The notes: generated by a model from the letters alone, not told the origin. Positions 35,701 to 44,927 are shown, counted from the stretch's first letter. The stretch is 64,000 nt of DNA from CAVPGP01 sp963718065 (GCA_963718065.1 CAVQYE010000019.1:248001-312000); one strand, 5' to 3'. Program-made: numbers and translations.

Positions 35701-35900
35701 CCGACAAGCGCAATGTCGATCCGCAGAACGTCTCCGAGCGCTGTCAGAGCCGCCTCGATCACGCAGTCGGCGCTGGCCGCCGCGGCGAGCGCTGCGGTGC
35801 GCCCGAGGTCGGCAACGGCTGCCAGCATGCGGGCACTGGTCGTCGCGGGGCCGCTGACCGAGCCGGCGGAGTCGGCAGTGACCGCCATGTCTCCCTTCAT
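32673..35900 (-). CDS. Hybrid sensor histidine kinase: GAF, four PAS, HisKA, HATPase, receiver
   Basis: About 1075 residues with no membrane segment, so a cytosolic sensor. Order: GAF-like domain (about 25-185, RLFTDDEIVFIQSVANIVGAA), four PAS domains (each ending in patterns such as ITRDITAA, ISRDLRER, QYQDISAL, TGHDVTER), HisKA with phospho-acceptor His in GGVAHDFNNLL, HATPase with NARDAMPGGG, DTGEGI, EPFFTTK and GTGLGL, then a receiver with Asp in LLTDVVMPEMNGME. This is the typical PAS-HisKA-REC hybrid layout. The start could be 35900 or 35888. No separate response regulator is adjacent. Confidence 0.93.
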   Translation of the reverse strand: MKGDMAVTADSAGSVSGPATTSARMLAAVADLGRTAALAAAASADCVIEAALTALGDVLRIDIALVGELDADRQVLVNRSALGLAAGVVLPAEAPLAGVHSALNLATGEALVCPDVALVLPPEALYRRLGAVSAVSAVIRGRDHPFGVMNVLSKSPRLFTDDEIVFIQSVANIVGAAIERERLERKARRQDSLLENILDHAPDIVIRFDRGLCHLLVSGAITEATGRPVADFIGRSNRDLGMPEELCALWERELLPVFESAQPHAFEFSFPAVDGERHYDTRAVPELGPDGTVETLLVITRDITAAVQARRELAGSELRYRELFEHADDMIFLLDDKGVVVDANPAVGQALGYGPGELVGSHFGDFLDESSIADTAERFNRRVAGDADSSRYEALLRTKDGHTIPVETTTRPILRDGVLVGVLGISRDLRERRRLLDELASREELFRTAFEDSTVGMSLVGRDLGFIRVNKAFADLLGYTTDELEALGVADVTPPEGVEVSRQFRDRLLAGEIPSFAREKRHLHKDGSEIWTHVGASAVRGPEGEIRFFATQYQDISALKAVESQLRESQLLHRLVVENARDLIGVIGMDGCMRLVSASATRTLGWEQEELVGRRFLDFIHVDDHGIVLAALDEMLAGSHEDALTVRAAHKDGTWRVMTVAGAAAFAEDGSPDYIVATGHDVTERERLEEELRQSQKLEAIGKLAGGVAHDFNNLLTAINGYSDVALSTFDDGANPRGRAAVEQIRRAGERAAGLTQQLLAFSRRQTLRPEVVNINVIVGEYVSLLARVLGEHVVLETAFGADLPAVKADPVQLGQVVMNLAVNARDAMPGGGTLRIETALDEEGAVNVIVSDTGEGIQPEVRARIFEPFFTTKEPGSGTGLGLATVLGIIEQSGGTIDVVSEPGHGARFVLRLPATTEVGERAPDEAPPARAAQTVRAATILLVEDEDVVRELVATILEEEGYDVVSASSPRQALRLLEDIEPDLLLTDVVMPEMNGMELARRVLEARPGIAVLYTSGYAADVITDRNVLDPADAFIQKPYPAAALTDLIRRLLETHSRPNSELSSVKKTASAA

Positions 35901-36266
35901 GATCGTTCCGGAGGCGCTTCTTCGGGATCCCCGGAAACGCGTGATCCGCTCCCCCAAAAGGCGCCCGGAAACCGGCGAAGCAGCTTTCGGCCCGCAACGC
36001 GCGAACCTAGACGATTCCTGCCCGAACGGCCGTCGGCGTTCGTCACAGATCGCGCTAGCGTCCCTGAGAGGGGCCGGAACGGCAGGCCGCAGCCGGTTCG
36101 GCCCCCACCGCGACAGAAGGCAACGGCGCCGCGGAGACCTCGGCTACCGTGTCCGCAGGCTGCGGCTATGGGAGCCGGGGTCGAGGTAAGCGGCCGCAGC
36201 TTGCCTCCCCCGGTTCCCCTTTTTCTCGGGCCAGGCTGGGTCTTCTCGGCTAGCTGGTTCTCGGGT
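35901..36266. other. Gene-free gap upstream of the histidine kinase
   Basis: This 366-bp interval shows no convincing gene. It is rich in self-complementary GC segments (for example around 36088-36110 and 36150-36215) and includes a pyrimidine run at 36217-36230. Since both flanking genes are on the minus strand it would be the kinase's 5' leader. A structured leader is possible, but I cannot match it to a known riboswitch. Confidence 0.4.
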
Positions 36267-36686
36267 TTAGCTGGGCATCCCGGCCGGGTCCATCCAGATC
36301 ACTTCCCAGAGATGCCCGTCAGGGTCCTCGAAGCTCGCTCCGTACATGAAGCCGTGGTCCACCGGCTCGTTGGCCTGGCCGCCCCCGGCCGCGAGCGCCT
36401 TCTCGACGAGCTCGTCGACCTCGGCCCTGCTCTGCGCAGACAGCGCCACGATCGCCTCGGTGTGCGTGGCCGAGTCGGCGAGCTCCTTCTTGGTGAACTC
36501 CTTGAACCGGTCCTTCACGAGCAGCATCACGAACGCGTCGTCGCTGACGACCATGCAGGTGGCGCTGTCGTCCGTGAAGCGCTCGTCGAACGCAAAGCCG
36601 AGCTTGGTGAAGAACGCGACCGACACGCGGAGATCCTCGACCGCGAGGTTGACGAAGATCTTCCGAGCCGGTCCCGTTGCTCTCAT
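36267..36686 (-). CDS. VOC (glyoxalase/bleomycin-resistance fold) protein
   Basis: 139 residues. KIFVNLAVEDLRVSVAFFTKLGFAF, FEDPDGHLWEVIWMD and the repeated beta-alpha-beta pattern define the VOC fold, here of the PhnB-like or extradiol-type small group. Metal ligands are only partly evident (terminal Glu in HLWEV). Enzymatic role unknown. Probably co-transcribed with the carbonic anhydrase 9 bp upstream. Confidence 0.85.
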   Translation of the reverse strand: MRATGPARKIFVNLAVEDLRVSVAFFTKLGFAFDERFTDDSATCMVVSDDAFVMLLVKDRFKEFTKKELADSATHTEAIVALSAQSRAEVDELVEKALAAGGGQANEPVDHGFMYGASFEDPDGHLWEVIWMDPAGMPS

Positions 36687-36695
36687 GGGGAGGAA

Positions 36696-37274
36696 CTATG
36701 ACGCCTGGCCGGCCTCCGTCGCCCCGGGGATCTCGATCAGCCCGCCCGTCTTGACGTCGTAGACGTACCCGTAGATCGGGATGCTGGACGGCACGAGCGG
36801 ATGAGCGCGGATGCGCGCGACATCGTCGACGACGCTCTGATCGCGATCGGCGATCGTCAGCCATTCGATGTCCTTGCCGGCCGGCGAGCCAGGTCCGGCG
36901 CCGACGTCGTGGAAGCCGTCCGGCCCGATCGCGGCGGTCTCGAGGCTCTGCTCGAGTAGCCCGGCCATCGCGTCGTCGGTGAAGTACTCCATGCCGCAGT
37001 CGGTGTGGTGGATGACGAACCACTCCGCGGTGCCGAGCAGCTTGTACGAGATGACGAGCGAGCGAATCGCGTCGTCGCTCGCGCGACCGCCGGCGTTGCG
37101 GATCACATGCGCGTCACCTTCGCTCAGGCCCGCGTACTTCGCGGGGTCGAGCCGCGCGTCCATGCACGTGAGAATCGCGAACCGCCTGCCCGGCGGCAGC
37201 GCCAGCTCGCTCTTGGCGCCGAACGACGCTACGTACTGCGCGTTGGCGGACAGGACCTCGTCGAGAACACCCAT
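36696..37274 (-). CDS. Beta-class carbonic anhydrase
   Basis: 192 residues. The zinc and active-site motifs are CMDARLD (Cys, Asp, Arg) near 37-43, RNAGG near 59 and HHTDCGM near 88-94 (His and Cys ligands). This is the short actinobacterial Rv1284-like form. It interconverts CO2 and bicarbonate in the cytosol. Followed by the VOC gene. Confidence 0.93.
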   Translation of the reverse strand: MGVLDEVLSANAQYVASFGAKSELALPPGRRFAILTCMDARLDPAKYAGLSEGDAHVIRNAGGRASDDAIRSLVISYKLLGTAEWFVIHHTDCGMEYFTDDAMAGLLEQSLETAAIGPDGFHDVGAGPGSPAGKDIEWLTIADRDQSVVDDVARIRAHPLVPSSIPIYGYVYDVKTGGLIEIPGATEAGQAS

Positions 37275-37371
37275 CGCAAACCGCCCTCCTCGAAGATTGC
37301 GTGATACGGGATCAACGCCGCGAGAGCGAATTCATTCCCACCGGTGCGCCGGCGCTGCCGGCAAATCCCTC

Positions 37372-38406
37372 CTAGCTGTGTTCGAGCTTGGCCGTCGAGC
37401 CGCGGACGACGAGTGCGGGACGAAAGACGCGCACGCCCTTCGCGGTGCCCGCGGCGCTGCGCAGCTTCTCGTCGACTGCCATCTCGATCGCCGCCCTGGC
37501 CATCTTCTCCATCGGCATGCGGACCGTCGTCAGCGAGGGCACCGTCATGGCCGCGAAGGGAATGTCGTCGAACCCGACGACCGAGAAGTCGGCCGGGACA
37601 CGCAGCCCGCGCTCGAAGGCGCCGTGCAGGATGCCGGTCGCGAGGACGTCCGTCGCAGCCGCGACCGCGGTCGGCGGGTCGGCCAGCGCCAGCAATGCCT
37701 CGAACGCCGAGGCGCCGCTGCGTGGTGAGTTTCTGACGTGCTGGATGTAGCCCTCGCACATCTCGAGGCCGTGCTCGGTGACGTAGTCCTCGTAGGCCGC
37801 CTGCCGCTCCTGGATGTCACCGTGCCCGGGATCGCCGACGAACGCGATCCGGCGGTGGCCGAGACGGGTCAGATGGTTGAGGCCCGCCTCGATGCCGCGT
37901 CGATTGTCGACGCTGACGCTGAGGAAGCCCTCCTGGCGCGGGCCGTGCCAGACGGCGACGACCGGGATGTGGACGCTCTTGAGGTCATCGATCAGGCGCG
38001 GCTGGTTCCTCATGTCGCCGACGATCACGATCGCGTCGCACTGCCGCGCCTCCAGCACCGTCGCCAGCGCCAGCGCCTCGTCGACGCGCTCTCGCGCGTG
38101 ACCGAGCACGACGCTGTACCCGTGCTGGCGCGCCTCGAGTGACAGCGCATCGATGGCGCCGGCGAAGAACGGATCGGTGACGTCGCGGACGATCGCGCCC
38201 AGGAGCATCGTGCGCGCGCCTCGCAGGGCACGAGCCAGCGGATTCGGCCGGTACGAGAGCTCGGCGGCTGCGGCGAGAACCCGCTCACGCGTCTCACTCG
38301 ACACCGGGACGAGGAGCGGCGTGTCGTTCAGGATGCGCGAGACGGTGCTCTGCGCGACGCCGACGGCCTTCGCGATGTCCTTCATCGTCGCCGGCCGCCG
38401 CCGCAC
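37372..38406 (-). CDS. LacI-family transcriptional regulator 1
   Basis: 344 residues from GTG 38406, or ATG 38385 (MKDIAKAVGV). The N-terminal helix-turn-helix (KDIAKAVGVAQSTVSRILND) and hinge (LARALRGARTMLLGAIV) are followed by a ribose-binding-like core (VVGFDDIPFAAMTVPSLTTVRMP). It likely controls the divergent aldo/keto reductase and the following sugar operon. Two ACCTGGTCCG copies at 38416-38425 and 38434-38443, 18 bp apart, are candidate sites. Confidence 0.92.
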   Translation of the reverse strand: MRRRPATMKDIAKAVGVAQSTVSRILNDTPLLVPVSSETRERVLAAAAELSYRPNPLARALRGARTMLLGAIVRDVTDPFFAGAIDALSLEARQHGYSVVLGHARERVDEALALATVLEARQCDAIVIVGDMRNQPRLIDDLKSVHIPVVAVWHGPRQEGFLSVSVDNRRGIEAGLNHLTRLGHRRIAFVGDPGHGDIQERQAAYEDYVTEHGLEMCEGYIQHVRNSPRSGASAFEALLALADPPTAVAAATDVLATGILHGAFERGLRVPADFSVVGFDDIPFAAMTVPSLTTVRMPMEKMARAAIEMAVDEKLRSAAGTAKGVRVFRPALVVRGSTAKLEHS

Positions 38407-38579
38407 GGCTCATCGACCTGGTCCGGCTCGTCCACCTGGTCCGCGGTGACGGCGGCCAGAGTCGTTCGGTCTTGAGCACCGACCGCTGGGAAGGACGACC
38501 TTTCGGCCGGGTCGCGCACCGTGCAACGCTAGCACCCGAGGCGGCAGCCGCCCGCGCCGCTGCGCGGTAGATTCGCCCG

Positions 38580-39560
38580 ATGCAGCTGCGGCGCCTCGGC
38601 AAGACCGGTCGCGATGTCTCGGAGATCGGCTTCGGCGCCTGGGCGATCGGCGGCAGCTGGGGCGAGACCGACGACACCGAGTCGCTCGCCGCGATGCATG
38701 CGGCAGTCGACGCGGGCGTCACCTTCTTCGACACCGCAGACGTCTACGGCGACGGACGCTCGGAGCGCTTGATCGCGCAGCTGCTCCGCGAGCGAACGGA
38801 GGAGCTCTTCGTCGCCACGAAGTTCGGCCGGCGCGCGCCACTCGACGTCGCGGAGTACACCTACGACAACCTCAGGGCCTGGCTCGAGCGATCGCGCGAG
38901 AACCTCGGCGTCGACGTGGTCGATCTCGTCCAGCTCCATTGCCCGCCCTGGGAGAGCTACTACGAGCCGTCCGTCTTCGAGGCCTGCGAGCGGCTCGTCG
39001 AGGAGGGGCTGGTTCGCAACTACGGGGTCAGCGTCGAGAAGGTCGAGGAGGCGCTGAAGGCGATCGAGTATCCCGGGGTCGCGACAGTGCAGATCATCTT
39101 CAACATCTTCCGGCAGCGTCCGTCGGAGCTCTTCTTCGCCGAGGCGCGGCGACGCGAGGTCGGCGTCATCGTCCGGGTACCGCTCGCGTCGGGCCTCCTG
39201 ACCGGGAAGTTCAGCGGCGAGACCCGTTTCGCGGCCGACGACCATCGCGAGTTCAACCGGCACGGGGAGCAGTTCGACGCCGGCGAGACGTTCGCAGGCG
39301 TGGACTACGAACGAGGCCTCGCCGCGGTCGAGGCGCTGCGCCCGCTCGTGCCCGGCGAGGCGACGATGGCGCAGTTCGCGCTCCGCTGGATCCTCGGCTT
39401 CGACGCGGTCTCCACGGTCATCCCGGGCGCCAAGACGGCGGAGCAGGCGCACGCGAACGCCGCCGCCGCCGCGCTGCCGCCGCTGCCGGAGGACACGCTG
39501 CGCGCGATCGATGAGCTCTATCGGGAGCAGATCGCGCCGCTCGTCCAGCACCGCTGGTAA
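38580..39560 (+). CDS. Aldo/keto reductase
   Basis: 326 residues. Catalytic residues are visible: Asp in FFDTADVYG (with Tyr), Lys in VATKFGRR and His in LVQLHCPPWESYY. The C-terminal cofactor segment VIPGAKTAEQAHANAAAA fits the AKR family. It may reduce or oxidise a sugar, given its place between the LacI gene and the arabinose operon, but this is inferred from context. Confidence 0.88.
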   Translation: MQLRRLGKTGRDVSEIGFGAWAIGGSWGETDDTESLAAMHAAVDAGVTFFDTADVYGDGRSERLIAQLLRERTEELFVATKFGRRAPLDVAEYTYDNLRAWLERSRENLGVDVVDLVQLHCPPWESYYEPSVFEACERLVEEGLVRNYGVSVEKVEEALKAIEYPGVATVQIIFNIFRQRPSELFFAEARRREVGVIVRVPLASGLLTGKFSGETRFAADDHREFNRHGEQFDAGETFAGVDYERGLAAVEALRPLVPGEATMAQFALRWILGFDAVSTVIPGAKTAEQAHANAAAAALPPLPEDTLRAIDELYREQIAPLVQHRW

Positions 39561-39566
39561 GTCCAC

Positions 39567-39637
39567 TGCATACGAATGCGGGGTAGTTGCACTCCGCAGA
39601 CGAATGCTGTTCGATAAGCGCTGCAGACGGAATGCTG
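39567..39637. promoter_or_regulatory. Three spaced repeats upstream of the sugar importer
   Basis: The motif GCA(G/T)ACGAATGC recurs as GCATACGAATGC (39568-39579), GCAGACGAATGCTG (39596-39609) and GCAGACGGAATGCTG (39623-39637), at 27-28-bp steps. They precede the first gene of the arabinose operon by 110-180 bp. Helical phasing is imperfect, but repeated half-sites in a sugar-operon promoter suggest a regulator array. Confidence 0.45.
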
Positions 39638-39748
39638 CACGCAACCAGTTTGTGGTCGGAGGAGCGCGCCTCACCTGCCCCATCGCTGATGACCGACCGC
39701 ACGCCGTGGGCGTGCCGCCCACCACCACGGGTCGAAGGAGGTCGAGTC

Positions 39749-40832
39749 GTGAAGAACGACGACCAGATCGTCTCTGAGGAGTCCGTTGCGGAAGGCATCG
39801 ATCGCGGGGCGCTGTTGCGCCGGATCGCGGTCGGGGGCGCCGCCGCTTCGCTTCCTGCTCTCGTCGGCGCGGAGGCAGCGTTCGGTGCCTCGAACGGCGC
39901 GGCGGCATATCCGAAGCATCCGAAATGGAAGTTCGCGTTCATCAACCACGTGACGACGAACCCGTTCTTCGTCCCCACGCAGTACGGCGCCGCCGACGCA
40001 GCCGCGATGTGCGGCGTGAGCTACACGTGGAGCGGCTCGACCAAGGCCGACATCGGCGAGATGATCAACGCGTTCAACGCGGCGGTCAGCGCGAAAGCGG
40101 ACGGCATCTCCGTCTGCGTCGTCGACAAGGGGGCTTTCGAGGCGCCGATCAAGCGGGCTCTGAAGAAGGGAATCCCGGCGTCTGGCCTACAACGCCGACG
40201 GGGCGCGGTCGGGCGCGAAGGCAAGGCTGGCATACATCGGCCAGGCGCTCTACGAGTCGGGCTTCGCGATGGGACAGCGGATCGCGACGCTCGTGCCGAA
40301 GGGCGACGTGGCGCTCTTTATCGCCACGCCGGGCGCGCTCAACATTCAGCCGCGCATCGACGGCGCGATGGCGGCCATCAAGCAGTCCGGCAAGCCCATC
40401 AACCCGAAGATCGTCGCCACCGACGCCGACCTGAGCAAGGAGCTCACGGCGATCGATTCCTACTACCTCGGCCACAAGAGCCTGGCCGGGATGTTCGCGG
40501 TCGACGCCGGCGACACGCAGGGCGTCGGTCAGATCATCCAGAAGCACAGCCTGAAAGGGAAGGTGATCGGCGGCGGCTACGACCTCCTCCCGGGGACGCT
40601 GAAGCTGATCGCCGCCGGCTTCCTGAACTTCACGATCGACCAGCAGCCCTACCTGCAAGGGTTCTACCCGGTGCTGCAGCTCTTCCACTACAGGCTGTCC
40701 AGCGGCCTGGTCGCACCCTCCGACACGAACACCGGCCTTCTGTTCGTGACGAAGGACAACGTCAAGCCCTACCTGACGACGAAGTCGCGGTACGAAGGCT
40801 CGTCGTCTGCGCAGAAGTTCCCGGTCTCATAG
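39749..40832 (+). CDS. Ribose-type sugar ABC transporter, substrate-binding protein (one frame break)
   Basis: 360 residues after removing one extra base near 40181. It starts at GTG 39749 behind AAGGAGG. The N-terminus has a Tat-like signal (LLRRIAVGGAAASLPAL). The binding core is of the RbsB/periplasmic-binding-fold 4 type (KWKFAFINHVTTNPFFVPTQ, GMFAVDAGDTQGVGQIIQ, VIGGGYDLLPGTLKLI). With the araABD genes downstream the likely ligand is L-arabinose or a related pentose, by inference. Confidence 0.85.
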
Positions 40833-40839
40833 CGGCCTG

Positions 40840-41874
40840 ATGGCCGCAACGGAAGCGAGTACGGAAGGGCGACGCGCCGGCCTCGGCTGGCGCGTCGCCG
40901 GCGCGCTCCTGCGCCGCCGCGAGGCAAGCATTCTCGTCGTCGCGATCGGGCTGACGCTCTATTTCTGGGCGAAAAACCCCGTCTTCCTCGAGAGCGACAA
41001 CATCAAGAACATCACCGAGTCGATGGCTCCGATCGCGCTGATCGCGGCCGGCGAGGTGATGCTCCTCATCTGCGGCGAGATCGACCTCGCCGTCGGCCGC
41101 GTCTTCGCCCTTGCACCCGCGCTCGTCTGGTTTCTCTGCGACCCCGACCAGCACAACCTCCCGCTCTGGCTCGGGGTGACCGCCGCTCTCGTCGTGTCCG
41201 CGTCGGTGGGGCTCGTGAACGGCGTGATCACCACCTTCCTGCGGGTACCGTCGTTCATCACCACGCTCGGGATGCTCTTCTTCCTCAACGGCGTCACGCT
41301 GCATCTGATGGCGGGCTCGCAGCAATTCATGCCCGGGGGCGCGAGGTTCCAGAACATCTTCGGCTCGCAGCCCGACGAGTACGCCCTCTTCCTCAATTCG
41401 GAGTTCTTCTGGGCGCTCGGGCTCGTGCTGGTCGTGCAGGCGATCCTCACCTGGACCCGCTGGGGCCTGTGGACCTTCGCCACCGGCGGCAACCTGATCG
41501 GAGCGGCCGAGAGCGGGGTCAACGTGCGCCGGATCAAGATCGGAAACTTCGTGCTCGCGAACGTGCTGGCCGGCTTCGCAGGAATCCTCGACTCGACCCG
41601 CGTGACGACGATCGTGCCGCTCCAGGGCGGCCCCGACCTGATGTTCCTGGCGGTCGCCGGCGCCGTGATCGGCGGGACATCGCTCTTCGGCGGCGTGGGC
41701 ACCGTGATCGGTGGCTTCATCGGGGTCGCCGTGCTGATCATCCTGCGGACCGGTCTCAACATCATCGGCGTCAGCGCCTTCACGTTCGACCTGATCATCG
41801 GCCTGGCGATCCTGGCGTCGATGATCGCGAACGTCCAGGTGGCACGACTGCGGAACCTCGGGAGGCTGCAGTGA
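40840..41874 (+). CDS. Ribose-type sugar ABC transporter, permease
   Basis: 344 residues with about ten membrane segments. RbsC-family motifs include LICGEIDLAVGRVFALAP and LAVAGAVIGGTSLFGGVGTVIGGFIGV near the C-terminus, and GGNLIGAAESGVNVRRIKI in the EAA-like loop. It starts 7 bp after the binding protein and overlaps the ATPase gene by GTGA. Confidence 0.92.
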   Translation: MAATEASTEGRRAGLGWRVAGALLRRREASILVVAIGLTLYFWAKNPVFLESDNIKNITESMAPIALIAAGEVMLLICGEIDLAVGRVFALAPALVWFLCDPDQHNLPLWLGVTAALVVSASVGLVNGVITTFLRVPSFITTLGMLFFLNGVTLHLMAGSQQFMPGGARFQNIFGSQPDEYALFLNSEFFWALGLVLVVQAILTWTRWGLWTFATGGNLIGAAESGVNVRRIKIGNFVLANVLAGFAGILDSTRVTTIVPLQGGPDLMFLAVAGAVIGGTSLFGGVGTVIGGFIGVAVLIILRTGLNIIGVSAFTFDLIIGLAILASMIANVQVARLRNLGRLQ

Positions 41875-42674
41875 GCGAGGCTCCGGTCGGCGAGGCGTCA
41901 GTGAGCGGGAACGGCGGAGCGCCCGACGCGATCCGCGTCGAGCACATCTCGAAGAGGTTCGGCGCGGTCACCGCCCTCGTCGACGTCTCGATGCACCTCG
42001 CGAAGGGCGAGGTGCTGGGGCTCGTCGGCGACAACGGCGCGGGCAAGTCGACCCTGATCAAGATCCTCACCGGCTTCCAGCGCCCGGACTCCGGTCAGAC
42101 CTTCGTCAACGGCGAGGAGGTGGTGATCCGCTCGGTCGACCACGCCCGCTCGCTCGGGATCGACACCGTCTACCAGGATCTGGCGCTCGTTCCGTCGCTG
42201 TCGGTCGCGCACAACATGTTCCTGAAGCGTGAGCTCACCACCGGCTTCGGGCCGTTCAAGTGGCTGGACAACCGCGAGATGCGGAAGCGTGCGCGTCAGT
42301 ACATCGAGGACATCGGGATCGGGACGCTGCGCTCGGTCGGCGCCGAGGTCGCGATGCTCTCGGGCGGGCAGCGGCAGGCGATCGCGATCGCGCGCTCGGT
42401 GCACTCGGGCGCGACGACGCTGCTCCTCGACGAGCCGCTCGCCGCGATGGGCGCGCGCGAGGGGAAGCTGATCCTCGACCTGATCCGCGAGTTGAAAGAG
42501 CGCGGCGACGTCTCGATGATCGTCATCGCGCACAATTACATCCAGGTCTTCGAGGTTGCCGACCGGGTCAACCTCCTGCGGAACGGCACGATCGTGTTCG
42601 ATCGCCGGACGTCGGAGACGTCGGTCGAGGAGCTCACCGAGATTGTCGCCGCCGAGTACCGGTCGCGGGGCTAG
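41871..42674 (+). CDS. Ribose-type sugar ABC transporter, single-domain ATPase
   Basis: 267 residues from GTG 41871. Walker A GDNGAGKSTLIK, signature LSGGQRQAIAIARS and Walker B TLLLDEPLAAMG are present. Sugar importers of this class usually have a fused double ATPase of about 500 residues. This one has a single domain and must act as a homodimer, resembling the FrcA/XylG-short type. It is followed by araA after 31 bp. Confidence 0.92.
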   Translation: MSEAPVGEASVSGNGGAPDAIRVEHISKRFGAVTALVDVSMHLAKGEVLGLVGDNGAGKSTLIKILTGFQRPDSGQTFVNGEEVVIRSVDHARSLGIDTVYQDLALVPSLSVAHNMFLKRELTTGFGPFKWLDNREMRKRARQYIEDIGIGTLRSVGAEVAMLSGGQRQAIAIARSVHSGATTLLLDEPLAAMGAREGKLILDLIRELKERGDVSMIVIAHNYIQVFEVADRVNLLRNGTIVFDRRTSETSVEELTEIVAAEYRSRG

Positions 42675-42705
42675 CCTCCTACAGGCCCGAAGCAAAAGGG
42701 GAAAG

Positions 42706-44212
42706 ATGAAACCGCTCGACAGATTCGAGGTCTGGCTCGTGACCGGGAGCCAGGACATGTACGGCGAGGCCGCCCTGCGCCAGGTCGCGGAGCACTCGAC
42801 CCAGGTGGCGGCAGGGCTCGACGCCGCCGAGTCCGTGCCGGTCCGCGTCGTCCACAAGCCGACGGCGCGGAGCCCCGAGTCGATTCGCGCGCTCTGCGCC
42901 GAGGCGAACGGGGACGACCGCTGCGTCGGGATCGTCGCCTGGATGCACACGTTCTCGCCCGCGAAGATGTGGATCGCCGGCCTGGGCACGCTGCAGAAGC
43001 CGCTCCTCCATCTGCACACGCAGTTCAACCGCGAGCTGCCGTGGGCCGAGATCGACATGGACTTCATGAACCTGAACCAGTCGGCGCACGGCGACCGCGA
43101 GTTCGGCCACGTGGCCGCGCGCCTGCGGCTCGCGCGGAAGACCGTCGCCGGCCACTGGACCGACCCAGCCGTCCAGGAGCGGATCGGCACCTGGTCGCGG
43201 GCGGCCTGCGGGTGGCACGAGGCGCAGTCGCTGCGCCTCGCCCGCTTCGGCGACAACATGCGGGAGGTCGCCGTCACCGAGGGCGACAAGGTCGAGGCTC
43301 AGATTCGCCTCGGCGTCGCCGTCAACGGGTACGGCGTCGGCGAGCTGGCGGCGGCGGTCGACGCGATCGACGACGCGCACGTCGATCGTCTGGTCGCCGA
43401 GTACGAGGAGGCCTACGAGCTCGTGCCCGCGCTGCGGAAGGACGGCGCGCAACGCGAGTCGCTGCGGGACGCGGCCCGGATCGAGGCCGGCCTGCGCGGG
43501 TTCCTCGAGGACGGCTCGTTCCTGGCCTTCACGGACACCTTCGAGGATCTCGGCGGCCTCCGGCAGCTGCCGGGGCTCGCCGTGCAGCGCCTGATGGCAG
43601 ACGGCTACGGATTCGCGGGCGAGGGCGACTGGAAGACGGCCGCGCTCGTTCGCATCAGCAAGGTGATGAGCGCCGGGCTCGAGGGCGGCACGTCGTTCAT
43701 GGAGGACTACACGTACCACCTGGCGCCGGGGGCCGAGCAGGTGCTCGGCGCGCACATGCTCGAGGTCTGCCCCTCGATCAGCGCCGGCAAGCCGAGCTGC
43801 GAGATCCATCCGCTCTCGATCGGGGCGCGGGACGATCCCGTGCGGCTCGTCTTCACCGCGGCGCCGGGGCCGGCCGTCGTCGTCGGGCTGCTCGATCTCG
43901 GCGACGCGCTTCCGCCTCGTCGCAAACGAGATCGACGTCGTCGGCCCCGAGCAGGAGCTGCCACGGCTGCCGGTCGCACGCGCGCTCTGGGCGCCGAGGC
44001 CGAGCCTCGCGACCGCGGCCGAGGCGTGGCTCGAGGCCGGCGGGCCGCACCACACGAGCTTCAGCAGAGCGCTGACGACCGAGGCGTTCGTCGACTTCGC
44101 CGAGATCGCAGGCATCGAGCTCGTCGTCATCGACGAGCACACGAACGTGACGGACTTCAAGAAGGAGCTCCGCTGGAACGACGCCTACTACCACCTGGCG
44201 CAGGGGCTGTAG
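42706..44212 (+). CDS. araA: L-arabinose isomerase (one frame break)
   Basis: 501 residues after removing one base near 43909, between LLDLGDA and FRLVANEID. EVWLVTGSQDMYGEAALRQV, VAWMHTFSPAKMWIAGL and MEDYTYHL are family signatures; the metal-binding Glu/His set is present. It converts L-arabinose to L-ribulose. RBS AAAAGGGGAAAG precedes the ATG. Order araA-araD-dehydrogenase-araB places the whole pathway in one transcription unit. Confidence 0.93.
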
Positions 44213-44219
44213 AGGCTCG

Positions 44220-44927
44220 ATGGCCGATCACGCGGAGCTGCGCGAGCAGGTGTTCGAGGCGAACGTGGCCCTCGTTCGCGCCGGTCTCGTCATCCTCACC
44301 TTCGGCAACGTCAGCGGCGTCGACCGCGAGGAAGGCGTGCTCGCGATCAAGCCGAGCGGGGTTCCGTACGACGAGCTGCGCCCGGAGGCGATCGTGGTCG
44401 TCGATCTCGAGACGGGCGACGTCGTCGCGGGCGAGCACAGGCCGTCGTCCGACACGCCCACGCACGCCGTGCTCTACCGGCGCTTCGCGAGCCTGGGCGG
44501 CATCGTCCACACGCACTCCCGTTTCGCGACCGCTTGGGCGCAGGCCGGGCGCGACCTGCCCTGCCTCGGCACGACGCACGCCGACCACTTCCGCGGCCCT
44601 GTCCCCGTCACGCGCGCGCTCGCGCCCGAGGAGATCCAGGCTGATTACGAGGAGCGGACCGGCGACGTGATCGTCGAGGAGTTCGAGCACCGCGGCCTCG
44701 ACCCGCTCAAGGTTCCGGCGGTGCTCGTCACGTCGCACGGGCCGTTCGCGTGGGGCGCCGACATCGCGCACGCGCTCGAGAACGCGATCGCGCTCGAGGC
44801 GGTGGCCGAGCTCGCGTTGCACACGCTCGCGCTGAAGGCGGATCTGTCGGAGCTCGACGACGAGCTGCTCCAGCGCCACTTCTCACGGAAGCACGGCTCG
44901 ACGGCCTATTACGGACAGCCGGGATGA
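44220..44927 (+). CDS. araD: L-ribulose-5-phosphate 4-epimerase
   Basis: 235 residues. ILTFGNVSGVDR, IKPSGVPYDEL, GIVHTHSRFATAWAQAG and CLGTTHADHFRGPVP are the AraD signatures; the metal-binding His pair is in HTHS and a third His follows. It forms D-xylulose-5-phosphate. Only 7 bp follow araA, and its stop overlaps the dehydrogenase start. Confidence 0.95.
   Translation: MADHAELREQVFEANVALVRAGLVILTFGNVSGVDREEGVLAIKPSGVPYDELRPEAIVVVDLETGDVVAGEHRPSSDTPTHAVLYRRFASLGGIVHTHSRFATAWAQAGRDLPCLGTTHADHFRGPVPVTRALAPEEIQADYEERTGDVIVEEFEHRGLDPLKVPAVLVTSHGPFAWGADIAHALENAIALEAVAELALHTLALKADLSELDDELLQRHFSRKHGSTAYYGQPG

Noticed and set aside
35901..36266. Riboswitch (c-di-AMP or c-di-GMP type) in the kinase leader
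   Set aside because: GC-rich complementary segments exist, but I could not align them to the conserved core of any known riboswitch class.
38416..38443. Definite LacI operator from two ACCTGGTCCG copies
   Set aside because: They are direct, not inverted, repeats without a central CG palindrome; mentioned only as candidates.
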